Below are positions 8,012-14,352 of a stretch of DNA of 44,041 nucleotides, in pieces. Position 1 is the stretch's first letter. Every line of letters starts with the position of its first letter. Under the pieces are notes generated by a model. The model was not told the DNA's origin, searched no databases, and saw only the letters and a program-made list of their open reading frames with translations. The DNA is taken from the NCBI GenBank assembly GCA_947175055.1, contig CAMWLJ010000017.1:1-44041 (forward strand), written 5' to 3'. Made by a program: the position numbers and the translations under genes. Source of the DNA: an uncultured Lachnospiraceae bacterium (GTDB lineage: Bacteria > Bacillota > Clostridia > Lachnospirales > Lachnospiraceae).

Positions 8012-8651
8012 TTGGAATGCGATGAAATGTTTTCACCTGCGGATTTTGCTGATCCCGGTAATTTCGTTGGCGGCCGGTTTTATTACGGCGTTGTTAGTAG
8101 TTCCGACTAATGTGTTTATGTGTCTGTTTTTTACGGTCAACGCTTTTGCGGTGGAAGAAAAAGGCGATCTGAACAAGCTGTATTTAACACTACCGGTCAA
8201 GCGCTCCTCGGTAGTGGCTGGCAGATATGTTTTATCCATTTGCATGGGATTTGTCGGATTAGTGACAGGCATCCCGCTGGCAATTCTTGCAGACAGCTTT
8301 TCGTTATCACATTATTATGGTCCTCTCGGATGGTTTTTGCCTGTTGTAACGATGAGTTATCTGTTATTTGCGATCTTCAACCTTTGTATGTTTCCGATCT
8401 TATTCAAGATGGGATATAGCAAGGGGAAATATTGGGGAACATTTGTACCGGTCGCACTCTTTTGGATGCTGTACAGTGCATGGGTGACCATCTCGTCCTT
8501 GCCGGGAAATGAGCATTTGCTCTTTCATGCACTCGAATATGCCAGCAAACATATGTTTCTGGTGAATGGCGGTATTATCGTTGCGGCCACTTTGCTCTTG
8601 CTATGTTCATTTTTGCTCTCCCAAAAGCTATATGCAGATCGAGACTTTTAA
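7986..8651 (+). CDS. ABC-2 type transporter permease
   Basis: The 221-residue membrane protein has about six hydrophobic segments: ILLIPVISLAAGFITALLVV, VFMCLFFTVNAFAV, ICMGFVGLVTGIPLAIL, FLPVVTMSYLLFAIFNL, a segment around YWGTFVPVALFWMLYSAWVT and GGIIVAATLLLLCSFLL. The cytoplasmic motif EEKGDLNKLYLTLPVKRSSVV is characteristic of ABC-2 permeases that pair with YtrB-like ATPases. It starts inside the ATPase gene (ATG 7986 or 7989, behind AGGAGGGCAGGG), so expression is coupled. No accessory gene of the larger ytr operon follows. The next gene begins after about 110 bases with no strong promoter visible to me. Confidence 0.85.
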   Translation: MMKRMAVFDWNAMKCFHLRILLIPVISLAAGFITALLVVPTNVFMCLFFTVNAFAVEEKGDLNKLYLTLPVKRSSVVAGRYVLSICMGFVGLVTGIPLAILADSFSLSHYYGPLGWFLPVVTMSYLLFAIFNLCMFPILFKMGYSKGKYWGTFVPVALFWMLYSAWVTISSLPGNEHLLFHALEYASKHMFLVNGGIIVAATLLLLCSFLLSQKLYADRDF

Positions 8652-8764
8652 GGAAAGGGCGACTGCATATTACTGAAAGAACGGGTTTGGCATGAAATCA
8701 GCATTAAGACGGGAAAAGGGCAAATCTATGGCAATATGAAAGCCAGACAGAAATGAGGTTTATT

Positions 8765-9442
8765 ATGGCGAACATTCTGGTCGTTGAGGACGAAAAGAAC
8801 ATGCAGGAGATCATCACAGAATATATGCGGCGGGGAGGTCATACCTGTTATACGGCGGACGATGGCGTGGATGCGCTGATGATATTGAAGAATGATCCGA
8901 TGGATTTAATGATACTGGATATCATGATGCCTCTCCTTGACGGTTTTTCTGTCTGTAAAATGGCAAGGGAGATGAGCAATATCCCGATTATCATATTAAC
9001 TGCCAAGGGCAGTGAAGACGATAAGCTGAAGGGCTATGATCTGGGCGCAGATGATTACATGACAAAGCCATTCAGTCCTAAAGTGCTGCTCGCCAAAACC
9101 AATGTTTTGCTGCGCCGTACTTCCGCCAGCCCGACAGACGCCGTTAACTCTCTTAACGGGGGGAAGATTTCGATGATTCCTGCTTCGCATAAAGTGTTTC
9201 TGGACGGACAGGAGATTGCGCTGACCTATAAGGAGTATGAACTGCTTTATTTTTTCATGTCAAATCCCGGACAGATCTTTACCAGAGAGCAGCTGCTCAA
9301 CAGGATATGGGGATATGATTTTGAGGGGACGACAAGAACGGTGGACACGCATATCAAAACCCTCCGCCAGAAATTAGGCAGCGAGGGGCGGCATATCGTA
9401 ACGCTGATCCGTTCGGGCTACAAATTCGAGGTGACGGCATGA
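8765..9442 (+). CDS. OmpR/PhoB family response regulator
   Basis: The 225-residue protein has a receiver domain with acidic pocket VVEDE, phosphorylation site Asp52 in LMILDIMMP, the conserved T in IILTA and K in DDYMTKPFSP. A winged-helix DNA-binding domain follows, ending in the TREQLLNRIWGYDFEGTTRT and VDTHIKTLRQKL blocks. MANILVVEDE at 8765 is chosen over ATG 8753 because a GAGG lies between them at good spacing. The stop overlaps the kinase start by four bases (ATGA), so the pair is coupled. Direct repeats of 11-bp period downstream at 10531-10561 are the likely target, given the tandem binding known for this family. Confidence 0.95.
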   Translation: MANILVVEDEKNMQEIITEYMRRGGHTCYTADDGVDALMILKNDPMDLMILDIMMPLLDGFSVCKMAREMSNIPIIILTAKGSEDDKLKGYDLGADDYMTKPFSPKVLLAKTNVLLRRTSASPTDAVNSLNGGKISMIPASHKVFLDGQEIALTYKEYELLYFFMSNPGQIFTREQLLNRIWGYDFEGTTRTVDTHIKTLRQKLGSEGRHIVTLIRSGYKFEVTA

Positions 9443-10515
9443 GAATAAGTGACAATAGGAATGTTTTCGGTATCCGGAAGAAAATACTGCTGGCATCTAA
9501 ACTGATGGGGGTTATCTTGGTGCTGTCTTATGTGTTTTTTACCGGATTGCCTTTAAACGCAGATTTCTCTTTTATGATCTGGCTTGTCTTTGTAGCCGTA
9601 TTGATCTGTGTGATCGATCTGTGGATGGCCAGATTTATTACAAAGCCTGTATCGGAGTTGAATGACGCTGCCCGAAACATGGCAGACCTGGACTTTTCTC
9701 GGCCCTGTAAGGTGACAGGGCATGATGAATTTGGCGAGCTTTCCTGCAGCCTGAACCTTATGGCCGAAAGCCTGCAGGAAGCGTTTGCGAAGCTGGAAGA
9801 TGCAAACAGAGAACTGGAGCAGGATGTGGAACAGAAAAGGCACTTGCTGGCGGAGCGGAAAGAGCTGGTAGATAACCTGTCCCATGAAATGAAGACTCCG
9901 CTGGGGGTGATCCGGGCTTATGCCGAGGGCGTGCAGGATGAGACGGATGAGGCAAAACGACAGAATTATGCCGGGGTCATCATAGCGGAAACGGAGCGCA
10001 TGAACCGCCTGATCACTACTTTGCTCGATCTGTCTGCATTGGAAAATGGGGCAGCACAGCTTCGCCCGGAACGTTTTGACTTTGTAGAATTTCTGGAGAC
10101 CGTAGCCGGGAGGCTGTTGATGGATATTCCGGATGCCGATTTTGACCTGCAATACGAGCTGCCGGAGCAGCCTGTCTATGTCAATGCTGACAAGAGCCGG
10201 ATGGAGCAGGTACTTGACAACCTGATCGTCAATGCGAAAGGTAATGTGCGGCCTGGCGGCATTTTGGAGCTGTCGCTGAAGGAATGCGACGGTATGCTGG
10301 ACTTTTCTGTCTATAATCAGGGAATCCCCATCCCCCAGGAAAACCTTTCAAAGATCTGGACGAAGTTTTACTGTGACAGAAATGCAAAATGCAGCGGTTC
10401 AGGTCTCGGGCTTGCGATCGTTGCACAGATACTTTCTATGCAATGTCTGCCGTACGGTGTCGCAGATCAGTCGGATGGCGTGCGCTTCTACTTTTCTATT
10501 CCCGTTGTAGAATAA
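9439..10515 (+). CDS. Sensor histidine kinase with very short extracytoplasmic loop
   Basis: The 358-residue kinase has two N-terminal membrane segments, about residues 14-34 and 42-66, joined by only some ten residues (TGLPLNADFS). A HAMP-like linker (ARFITKPVSELNDAARNMAD), an H-box NLSHEMKTPLGVI with the phospho-acceptor at His149, an N-box DNLIVNAKGN and a glycine-rich GSGLGLAIV follow. The G1 box reads FSVYNQG instead of D-x-G-x-G, a variation common in Firmicute kinases of this type. The minimal sensor suggests intramembrane sensing or signalling through a partner, as in BceS/VanS-like kinases linked to ABC transporters. The exporter genes downstream fit this. Confidence 0.93.
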   Translation: MRISDNRNVFGIRKKILLASKLMGVILVLSYVFFTGLPLNADFSFMIWLVFVAVLICVIDLWMARFITKPVSELNDAARNMADLDFSRPCKVTGHDEFGELSCSLNLMAESLQEAFAKLEDANRELEQDVEQKRHLLAERKELVDNLSHEMKTPLGVIRAYAEGVQDETDEAKRQNYAGVIIAETERMNRLITTLLDLSALENGAAQLRPERFDFVEFLETVAGRLLMDIPDADFDLQYELPEQPVYVNADKSRMEQVLDNLIVNAKGNVRPGGILELSLKECDGMLDFSVYNQGIPIPQENLSKIWTKFYCDRNAKCSGSGLGLAIVAQILSMQCLPYGVADQSDGVRFYFSIPVVE

Positions 10516-10530
10516 AAGCGGGTCATAGAT

Positions 10531-10561
10531 TTCACATCAACTTCACATCAATTTCACATGG
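10531..10561 (+). promoter_or_regulatory. Triple TTCACAT direct repeat, likely response-regulator site
   Basis: TTCACAT starts at 10531, 10542 and 10553, exactly 11 bases apart, as TTCACATCAA, TTCACATCAA and TTCACATGG. One-helical-turn direct repeats are the usual binding pattern of PhoB/OmpR dimers. The third unit overlaps the -35 box of the promoter below. The regulator gene is at 8765. Confidence 0.75.
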
Positions 10562-10581
10562 ATCTCAACGCGCTTTATTAT
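10553..10581 (+). promoter_or_regulatory. Promoter of the small-peptide/ABC exporter operon
   Basis: TTCACA (10553-10558), 17 bases, TATTAT (10576-10581). The -35 box is the third TTCACAT repeat, so the bound regulator would touch polymerase directly. Transcription would start near 10588, inside the left arm of the inverted repeat described next. Confidence 0.65.
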
Positions 10582-10629
10582 CCTTACCTCATCAAGAGAA
10601 ACTTGTTCTCGGAATATGGAGGTAAGGAT
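10580..10629 (+). promoter_or_regulatory. Inverted repeat that can mask the ribosome-binding site
   Basis: ATCCTTACCTC (10580-10590) is the exact complement of GAGGTAAGGAT (10619-10629), which contains the RBS of the GTG start at 10631. Between the arms lies a smaller hairpin GAGAA-ACTTG-TTCTC (10596-10610). An RNA that includes both arms would hide the RBS in an 11-bp stem. An RNA starting near 10588 would lack most of the left arm and keep it open. Confidence 0.7.
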
Positions 10630-10630
10630 T

Positions 10631-10777
10631 GTGTTTTTAGGATTGGAATGGTACTGGTGGCTTGTTATCCTGGCGGTGCTCATCGTCTCGGTCCCGTTTA
10701 AGATAAGGTTTATGAAATGGTGGGGCAGGCGGGAGCAGGGAAAAACCAGGGAAACGCATGGGAAATGGGGGGGATGA
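10631..10777 (+). CDS. Small membrane protein, 48 residues, not recognised
   Basis: GTG at 10631 follows GGAGGTAAGGATT at good spacing. The product begins MFLGLEWYWWLVILAVLIVS, one hydrophobic helix rich in tryptophan, then a positively charged tail containing KIRFMKWWGRREQGKTR. This gives a single-pass protein with its tail inside by the positive-inside rule. It ends at 10777, three bases before the ABC ATPase gene starts, so it is the first gene of the exporter operon. Small proteins of this shape often bind and tune a transporter or a kinase, but the function here is unknown. The strong RBS, the dedicated promoter and the tight packing argue that it is real. Confidence 0.7.
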   Translation: MFLGLEWYWWLVILAVLIVSVPFKIRFMKWWGRREQGKTRETHGKWGG

Positions 10778-10780
10778 TGA

Positions 10781-11629
10781 ATGATTGAAGTGAAAGGCCT
10801 GACCTTTTCCTACGGAAAAGACAAACAAGCATTACACGGTCTGGATTTCACTGTGGAGGATGGGGAGATTTTTGGATTCTTAGGCCCGAACGGTTCCGGG
10901 AAGTCTACGACACAAAAGATATTGACAGGTATTTTGAGAGGATATGGCGGCAGGGTATCTCTGTTCGGAGAGGACAGGAACAACATCCATACACAAGACT
11001 TTTTTCAGAAGATCGGCGTCCTGTTTGAGTTCCCTTATCTGTATGCTAATTTAAGCGCCATTGACAACCTGCATTATTTTTCTTCGTTCTACCCCAAAGA
11101 ACAGCTGCGGGAGGCAGAGGAACTGCTTGAGGAGCTGGAATTTAAGAAGGACTTTCTGAGGAGACCAGTGTCCTCTTATTCAAAAGGGATGCGCCAGCGT
11201 GTCAGTATGGCGAGGGCCCTGATCAGTAATCCGAAACTCCTGTTTCTGGATGAGCCGACCAGCGGCCTTGATCCTGCCGGAGCTGTCCTTTTCCGACGGA
11301 TCATAGAGAAGGAGCGGCAGAAAGGGACGACGGTATTCGTGACCACCCACAATATGTTCGACGCAGACCTGCTCTGTGACAGGGTAGCGTTCCTCTCGAA
11401 TGGGAATATCGTTGCCCTCGACACGCCGGGCAATCTGAAGGAGCAGAACAGCAGCCGCAGCATTGTTGTTGAGTATGTGTATCAGGGCTGGCGGGAGGAA
11501 CGGACGATCGAAGCGTCAGAGCTTAAGGCGGGTATCCCTTTTGCGTGTGATGAGCTGATAAGCGTTCATTCGCAGGAGCCGACTTTGGAGGATATATTTA
11601 TCCGGTATGCGGGAAGGGGGTTGTCTTAA
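10781..11629 (+). CDS. ABC transporter ATP-binding protein (exporter)
   Basis: The 282-residue ATPase has Walker A GPNGSGKSTT, a signature region SSYSKGMRQRVSMARALI, Walker B LLFLDEPTSGLDP and the H-loop in FVTTHNMFDADLLCDR. A C-terminal region of about 70 residues follows, as in ATPases serving ABC-2 exporters such as the BcrA/DrrA type. ATG 10781 comes directly after the small membrane protein. The stop overlaps the following permease start by one base (TAATG). Together with the two permeases at 11629 and 12636 it probably forms one exporter with a heterodimeric membrane part. The sensor kinase nearby suggests a drug or antimicrobial peptide as signal or cargo. Confidence 0.93.
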   Translation: MIEVKGLTFSYGKDKQALHGLDFTVEDGEIFGFLGPNGSGKSTTQKILTGILRGYGGRVSLFGEDRNNIHTQDFFQKIGVLFEFPYLYANLSAIDNLHYFSSFYPKEQLREAEELLEELEFKKDFLRRPVSSYSKGMRQRVSMARALISNPKLLFLDEPTSGLDPAGAVLFRRIIEKERQKGTTVFVTTHNMFDADLLCDRVAFLSNGNIVALDTPGNLKEQNSSRSIVVEYVYQGWREERTIEASELKAGIPFACDELISVHSQEPTLEDIFIRYAGRGLS

Positions 11630-12633
11630 TGTGGAAGAACCTCTATGCTCTGTTCAAAAAGGATTGCCGGATGATGGCGTCGGGGAAATTCTTCTTTGTG
11701 GCGTTGGGGTCGCTCCTGCTTTATACGGTATTTATTCACTTTGGCTATCTGAAATTTATGGATAGCAGTGCCGGCATCTACAATGTATACCTGTATGACC
11801 CAGCAGGGACTTTGGACGGAATTTCTCCTTTCGTCCGTTTGGCGGCTTCCCGGGAAGAACTAGATGAGGCGCTTGCCAGGGATACGAGCGGCGGTGTGGG
11901 AATCAGCATGACAGATGGCAGGCCGGATGTCATATTGTACAGGGGAGCAGAAAAAGCAGACCGTCATAGAGTTGATTATGCATTGTCTTTGCTGCATTTA
12001 GACGGGGAGTATACACCGGAAGTGGTGGGCAGCAACACGCCGGAAATGAAGCAGCGCAGGGAGATCACATGTGAACTGCTCTTTATTGAGATCGTTGCCG
12101 TAGGATTTCTGGGGATCGCTTCTGTGCTGTTTAAAGAGAAACAGATGGGTGTGATCCGCGTCCATGTCATTATGCCGCTGGAAAAGAACCTCTTTATTTT
12201 TTCCAAGGTGATGCTTTTCTTACTGACAGATCTGGCCTTTGCGGCGCTGATGACTATATTTAATGTCGGACCGGCAGAGGCGGGGATCATATTGCCTGCC
12301 GTATTGATACAGACTGCGATCTTATCCCTGATCATGGCGCTTACGGGGTTCGGCTGTACGATGCTGTTAAAGGATTTCAGGCAGTTTTCGCTGGCTTATC
12401 TGGCAATCGCTCTCTTTGTGGCGACGCCTGTCTTCCTGTCGGCCAACACATCGATCAAAATGACATGGATTGGCTGGCATCCTTTTTATCATGTTTATAT
12501 GGGCTTGAAGAACGCATTTTTCGGTATGCCCGTTACAAGTCCGGTTTATTACATTTGCGCAGTGTGTGCCATTATCCTGCTCTTTGGCATTGTAGGAGCG
12601 GCGTTTAGTCGAGAAATGGGGAGGGAGGGGTGA
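11629..12633 (+). CDS. ABC-2 type exporter permease, first subunit
   Basis: The 334-residue protein has one membrane helix near residues 21-41 (KFFFVALGSLLLYTVFIHFG), then a soluble outside domain to about residue 145, then five more helices: around IEIVAVGFLGIASVLF, VMLFLLTDLAFAALMTIF, GIILPAVLIQTAILSLIMAL, LAYLAIALFVATPVFL and YICAVCAIILLFGIVGAAF. This one-plus-five layout with a large first loop is the ABC-2 (YhgE/DrrB-like) fold. It is read immediately after the ATPase and overlaps the second permease. No enzymatic motif is visible in the loop. Confidence 0.85.
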   Translation: MWKNLYALFKKDCRMMASGKFFFVALGSLLLYTVFIHFGYLKFMDSSAGIYNVYLYDPAGTLDGISPFVRLAASREELDEALARDTSGGVGISMTDGRPDVILYRGAEKADRHRVDYALSLLHLDGEYTPEVVGSNTPEMKQRREITCELLFIEIVAVGFLGIASVLFKEKQMGVIRVHVIMPLEKNLFIFSKVMLFLLTDLAFAALMTIFNVGPAEAGIILPAVLIQTAILSLIMALTGFGCTMLLKDFRQFSLAYLAIALFVATPVFLSANTSIKMTWIGWHPFYHVYMGLKNAFFGMPVTSPVYYICAVCAIILLFGIVGAAFSREMGREG

Positions 12634-12635
12634 CG

Positions 12636-13655
12636 ATGAAAGGATTGCTCTATCAGCTTAAAAGCGTCAGGAAGGATAAGTTCTGTATCATGTCATTTCT
12701 CCTGCCCATTGTGGTAGCCATGGCATTGAACTTTATCGGCTCCATCGACCTGTCTTCTTTGGGAGAATATGATTTCGGTGTGGTCGCTGGCGATGTGGCG
12801 CCGGAAACGCAGAGATGGCTTGCGAGATATGGCTCTGTCACGATCTGCCAGACGAGGGAAGAACTGCTCGCAGCGATCAGGGAACCTTCTACGAACCTGG
12901 TCGGCGTGGAGAGGGATGGAGATGGTATCAAGACGATCATAGCCGGCGATGAATTAGCGATATGGCAGCAGACGGCGGGTACCCTCCCGGCTCTCTATAG
13001 ACAGCGGGAAACAGCGGCAGGGGCGGACATACAGGTTTTGGAACAGCCGGACGTGCTGGCAGGGTATCAGTACCTCTTTACTGCAATGACGCTGATCGTT
13101 GCGATGTTCATGGGCTGTACCTTTAACGCAATGAACATTATTACAGAAAAGGAAGAGGGAATCGCGCTGATCAATGAAATACTGCCTATGACATCCAGGC
13201 AATATGTGGTTCAAAAAATTTTCATCGGCTTTCTATTTGGCTGTCTATCTTCTGTTATTGCGACGGCACTCTGCTTCAGACTCATTTTTGCCGGGGCGGT
13301 AGTCATGCTGACGCTGATCGTATTGTCGGCCTTCGTGTCAGCCCTGATCGGCCTGTTTATTGGGCGCATCTCGGAAGGGCTGATGACAGGCGTGGTCTAT
13401 ATCAAGATCGTTATGATCGTGTTTATGGCGATTCCGCTGCTGAAGTATCTGGTGGCGGAAGGAAACGAAGCTGTTTTGCGCCTCTGCTACCTGGTTCCGT
13501 CCAGTGCCACATTTGAAGGGATCATGGATCTGGCGAATGGCGGGATGGCGACCGCCGGCAAAGATATAGTTATTCTTTTCGCGCACTGTGTCGTTTGGCT
13601 TTTATTCTATCTGCTTCTATCCGGAATACCGACACATGGATCTTCGACAAAATGA
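12636..13655 (+). CDS. ABC-2 type exporter permease, second subunit
   Basis: The 339-residue protein shows the same plan as its neighbour: a first helix within FCIMSFLLPIVVAMALNFIG, an outside domain of about 115 residues, then helices around YLFTAMTLIVAMFMGCTF, IFIGFLFGCLSSVIATALCF, AVVMLTLIVLSAFVSALIGL, MTGVVYIKIVMIVFMAI and DIVILFAHCVVWLLFYLLLS. The segment NIITEKEEGIALINEILPMT is the cytoplasmic coupling element common in ABC-2 permeases. A GTG at 12630 would overlap the previous stop. ATG 12636, behind GGAGGGAGGGG, is the better start. Two related permeases with one ATPase imply a heterodimer. Confidence 0.85.
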   Translation: MKGLLYQLKSVRKDKFCIMSFLLPIVVAMALNFIGSIDLSSLGEYDFGVVAGDVAPETQRWLARYGSVTICQTREELLAAIREPSTNLVGVERDGDGIKTIIAGDELAIWQQTAGTLPALYRQRETAAGADIQVLEQPDVLAGYQYLFTAMTLIVAMFMGCTFNAMNIITEKEEGIALINEILPMTSRQYVVQKIFIGFLFGCLSSVIATALCFRLIFAGAVVMLTLIVLSAFVSALIGLFIGRISEGLMTGVVYIKIVMIVFMAIPLLKYLVAEGNEAVLRLCYLVPSSATFEGIMDLANGGMATAGKDIVILFAHCVVWLLFYLLLSGIPTHGSSTK

Positions 13656-13691
13656 TGCGGCATGAATTATGAATGGAATGTAGTTGGCAGA

Positions 13692-13720
13692 TTGAAAGAG
13701 AGAGGAATCTGTGATATGAT
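13692..13720 (+). promoter_or_regulatory. Putative sigma-A promoter of the VOC gene
   Basis: TTGAAA (13692-13697), 17 bases, TATGAT (13715-13720). A small stem CCAGCC/GGCTGG (13744-13749 with 13758-13763) falls in the leader without a T run. Confidence 0.65.
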
Positions 13721-13825
13721 ACCTGATATAAGCAAAGTAAATACCAGCCTCGCAGATGGCTGGAAACAAGTGCAGATCGGAAGTTGGAGGAGATATGCCA
13801 AACAACGATAAAGGAGACAGGATCT

Positions 13826-14212
13826 ATGAAAAATTATACTCAGGTTTATGTAAAGAACAGTATGGAGGCAGCAGAAACATATTGTAAAGCGTTTGGCGCA
13901 GAAATAACACTTGAGATGAAAGATAGCAGTGGAACTGCCTATGAGCACTGTGAACTATCGGTTGATGGCGAGGGCTTTTTGGCGATAAGCGAAGCACAAA
14001 ATCCTTGTGATGTAGATTTTGTCCACAAAATGAAGTGGGAAACGATGACCTTTAATGTATTTGAGATGGGAACCGAAGAACGTGTCCAGCGTGCATTTGA
14101 TGTTTTGCGTGATGGCGGAGTTGTTATCGATGCGATCCATGAGTTGCCGTGGAGTAAATGCTGTGCCACTGTGATTGATAAGTATGGCGTATGCTGGTGG
14201 ATCGCTATCTGA
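13826..14212 (+). CDS. VOC family (glyoxalase/bleomycin-resistance fold) protein, PhnB-like
   Basis: The 128-residue protein begins MKNYTQVYVKNSMEAAETYC and has the paired beta-alpha-beta-beta-beta modules of the VOC superfamily, with YCKAFGAEITLEMKDSSGT in the first half and RVQRAFDVLRDGGVVIDAIH in the second. It closes with the PhnB-like signature VIDKYGVCWWIAI. The family includes dioxygenases, glyoxalases and antibiotic-binding proteins, and the residues seen do not decide between them. An upstream ATG at 13784 is in frame, but AAAGGAGACAGGATCT precedes 13826 at good spacing. It has its own promoter, so it is probably independent of the exporter operon. Confidence 0.85.
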   Translation: MKNYTQVYVKNSMEAAETYCKAFGAEITLEMKDSSGTAYEHCELSVDGEGFLAISEAQNPCDVDFVHKMKWETMTFNVFEMGTEERVQRAFDVLRDGGVVIDAIHELPWSKCCATVIDKYGVCWWIAI

Positions 14213-14321
14213 TCTGCAGTTGTTTAGCCTGTTGTGATGCTTTAGGATGGAGGGTGACCTGCCGGGAGCATTATGAAGATATTAAGAAACTGTTAGAGGT
14301 GCGTCGTGATTCATGATAAGT

Positions 14322-14342
14322 GGGCGGGGATATTCCCCGCCC
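14322..14342. terminator. GC-rich hairpin between convergent genes
   Basis: GGGCGGGGA (14322-14330) pairs perfectly with TCCCCGCCC (14334-14342) around TAT. It stands between the plus-strand VOC gene and the minus-strand giant gene, and plus-strand RNA continues into GAAGTTTTG. It is likely a terminator for the VOC transcript, although the T run is short. Confidence 0.6.
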
Positions 14343-14352
14343 GAAGTTTTGC

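Noticed and set aside
8765..10515. VanRS-type vancomycin resistance regulation
   Set aside because: No vanH, vanA or vanX-like gene nearby. The downstream genes encode an ABC exporter.
10531..10561. Short CRISPR-like repeat
   Set aside because: Only three 7-base units of 11-base period with no spacers. A response-regulator site explains it better.
14241..14316. Tiny frame ending in a CREHYEDIKKLLEVRRDS-like peptide
   Set aside because: About 20 codons with a GTG start and no homology I can recognise. Too weak to list as a gene.
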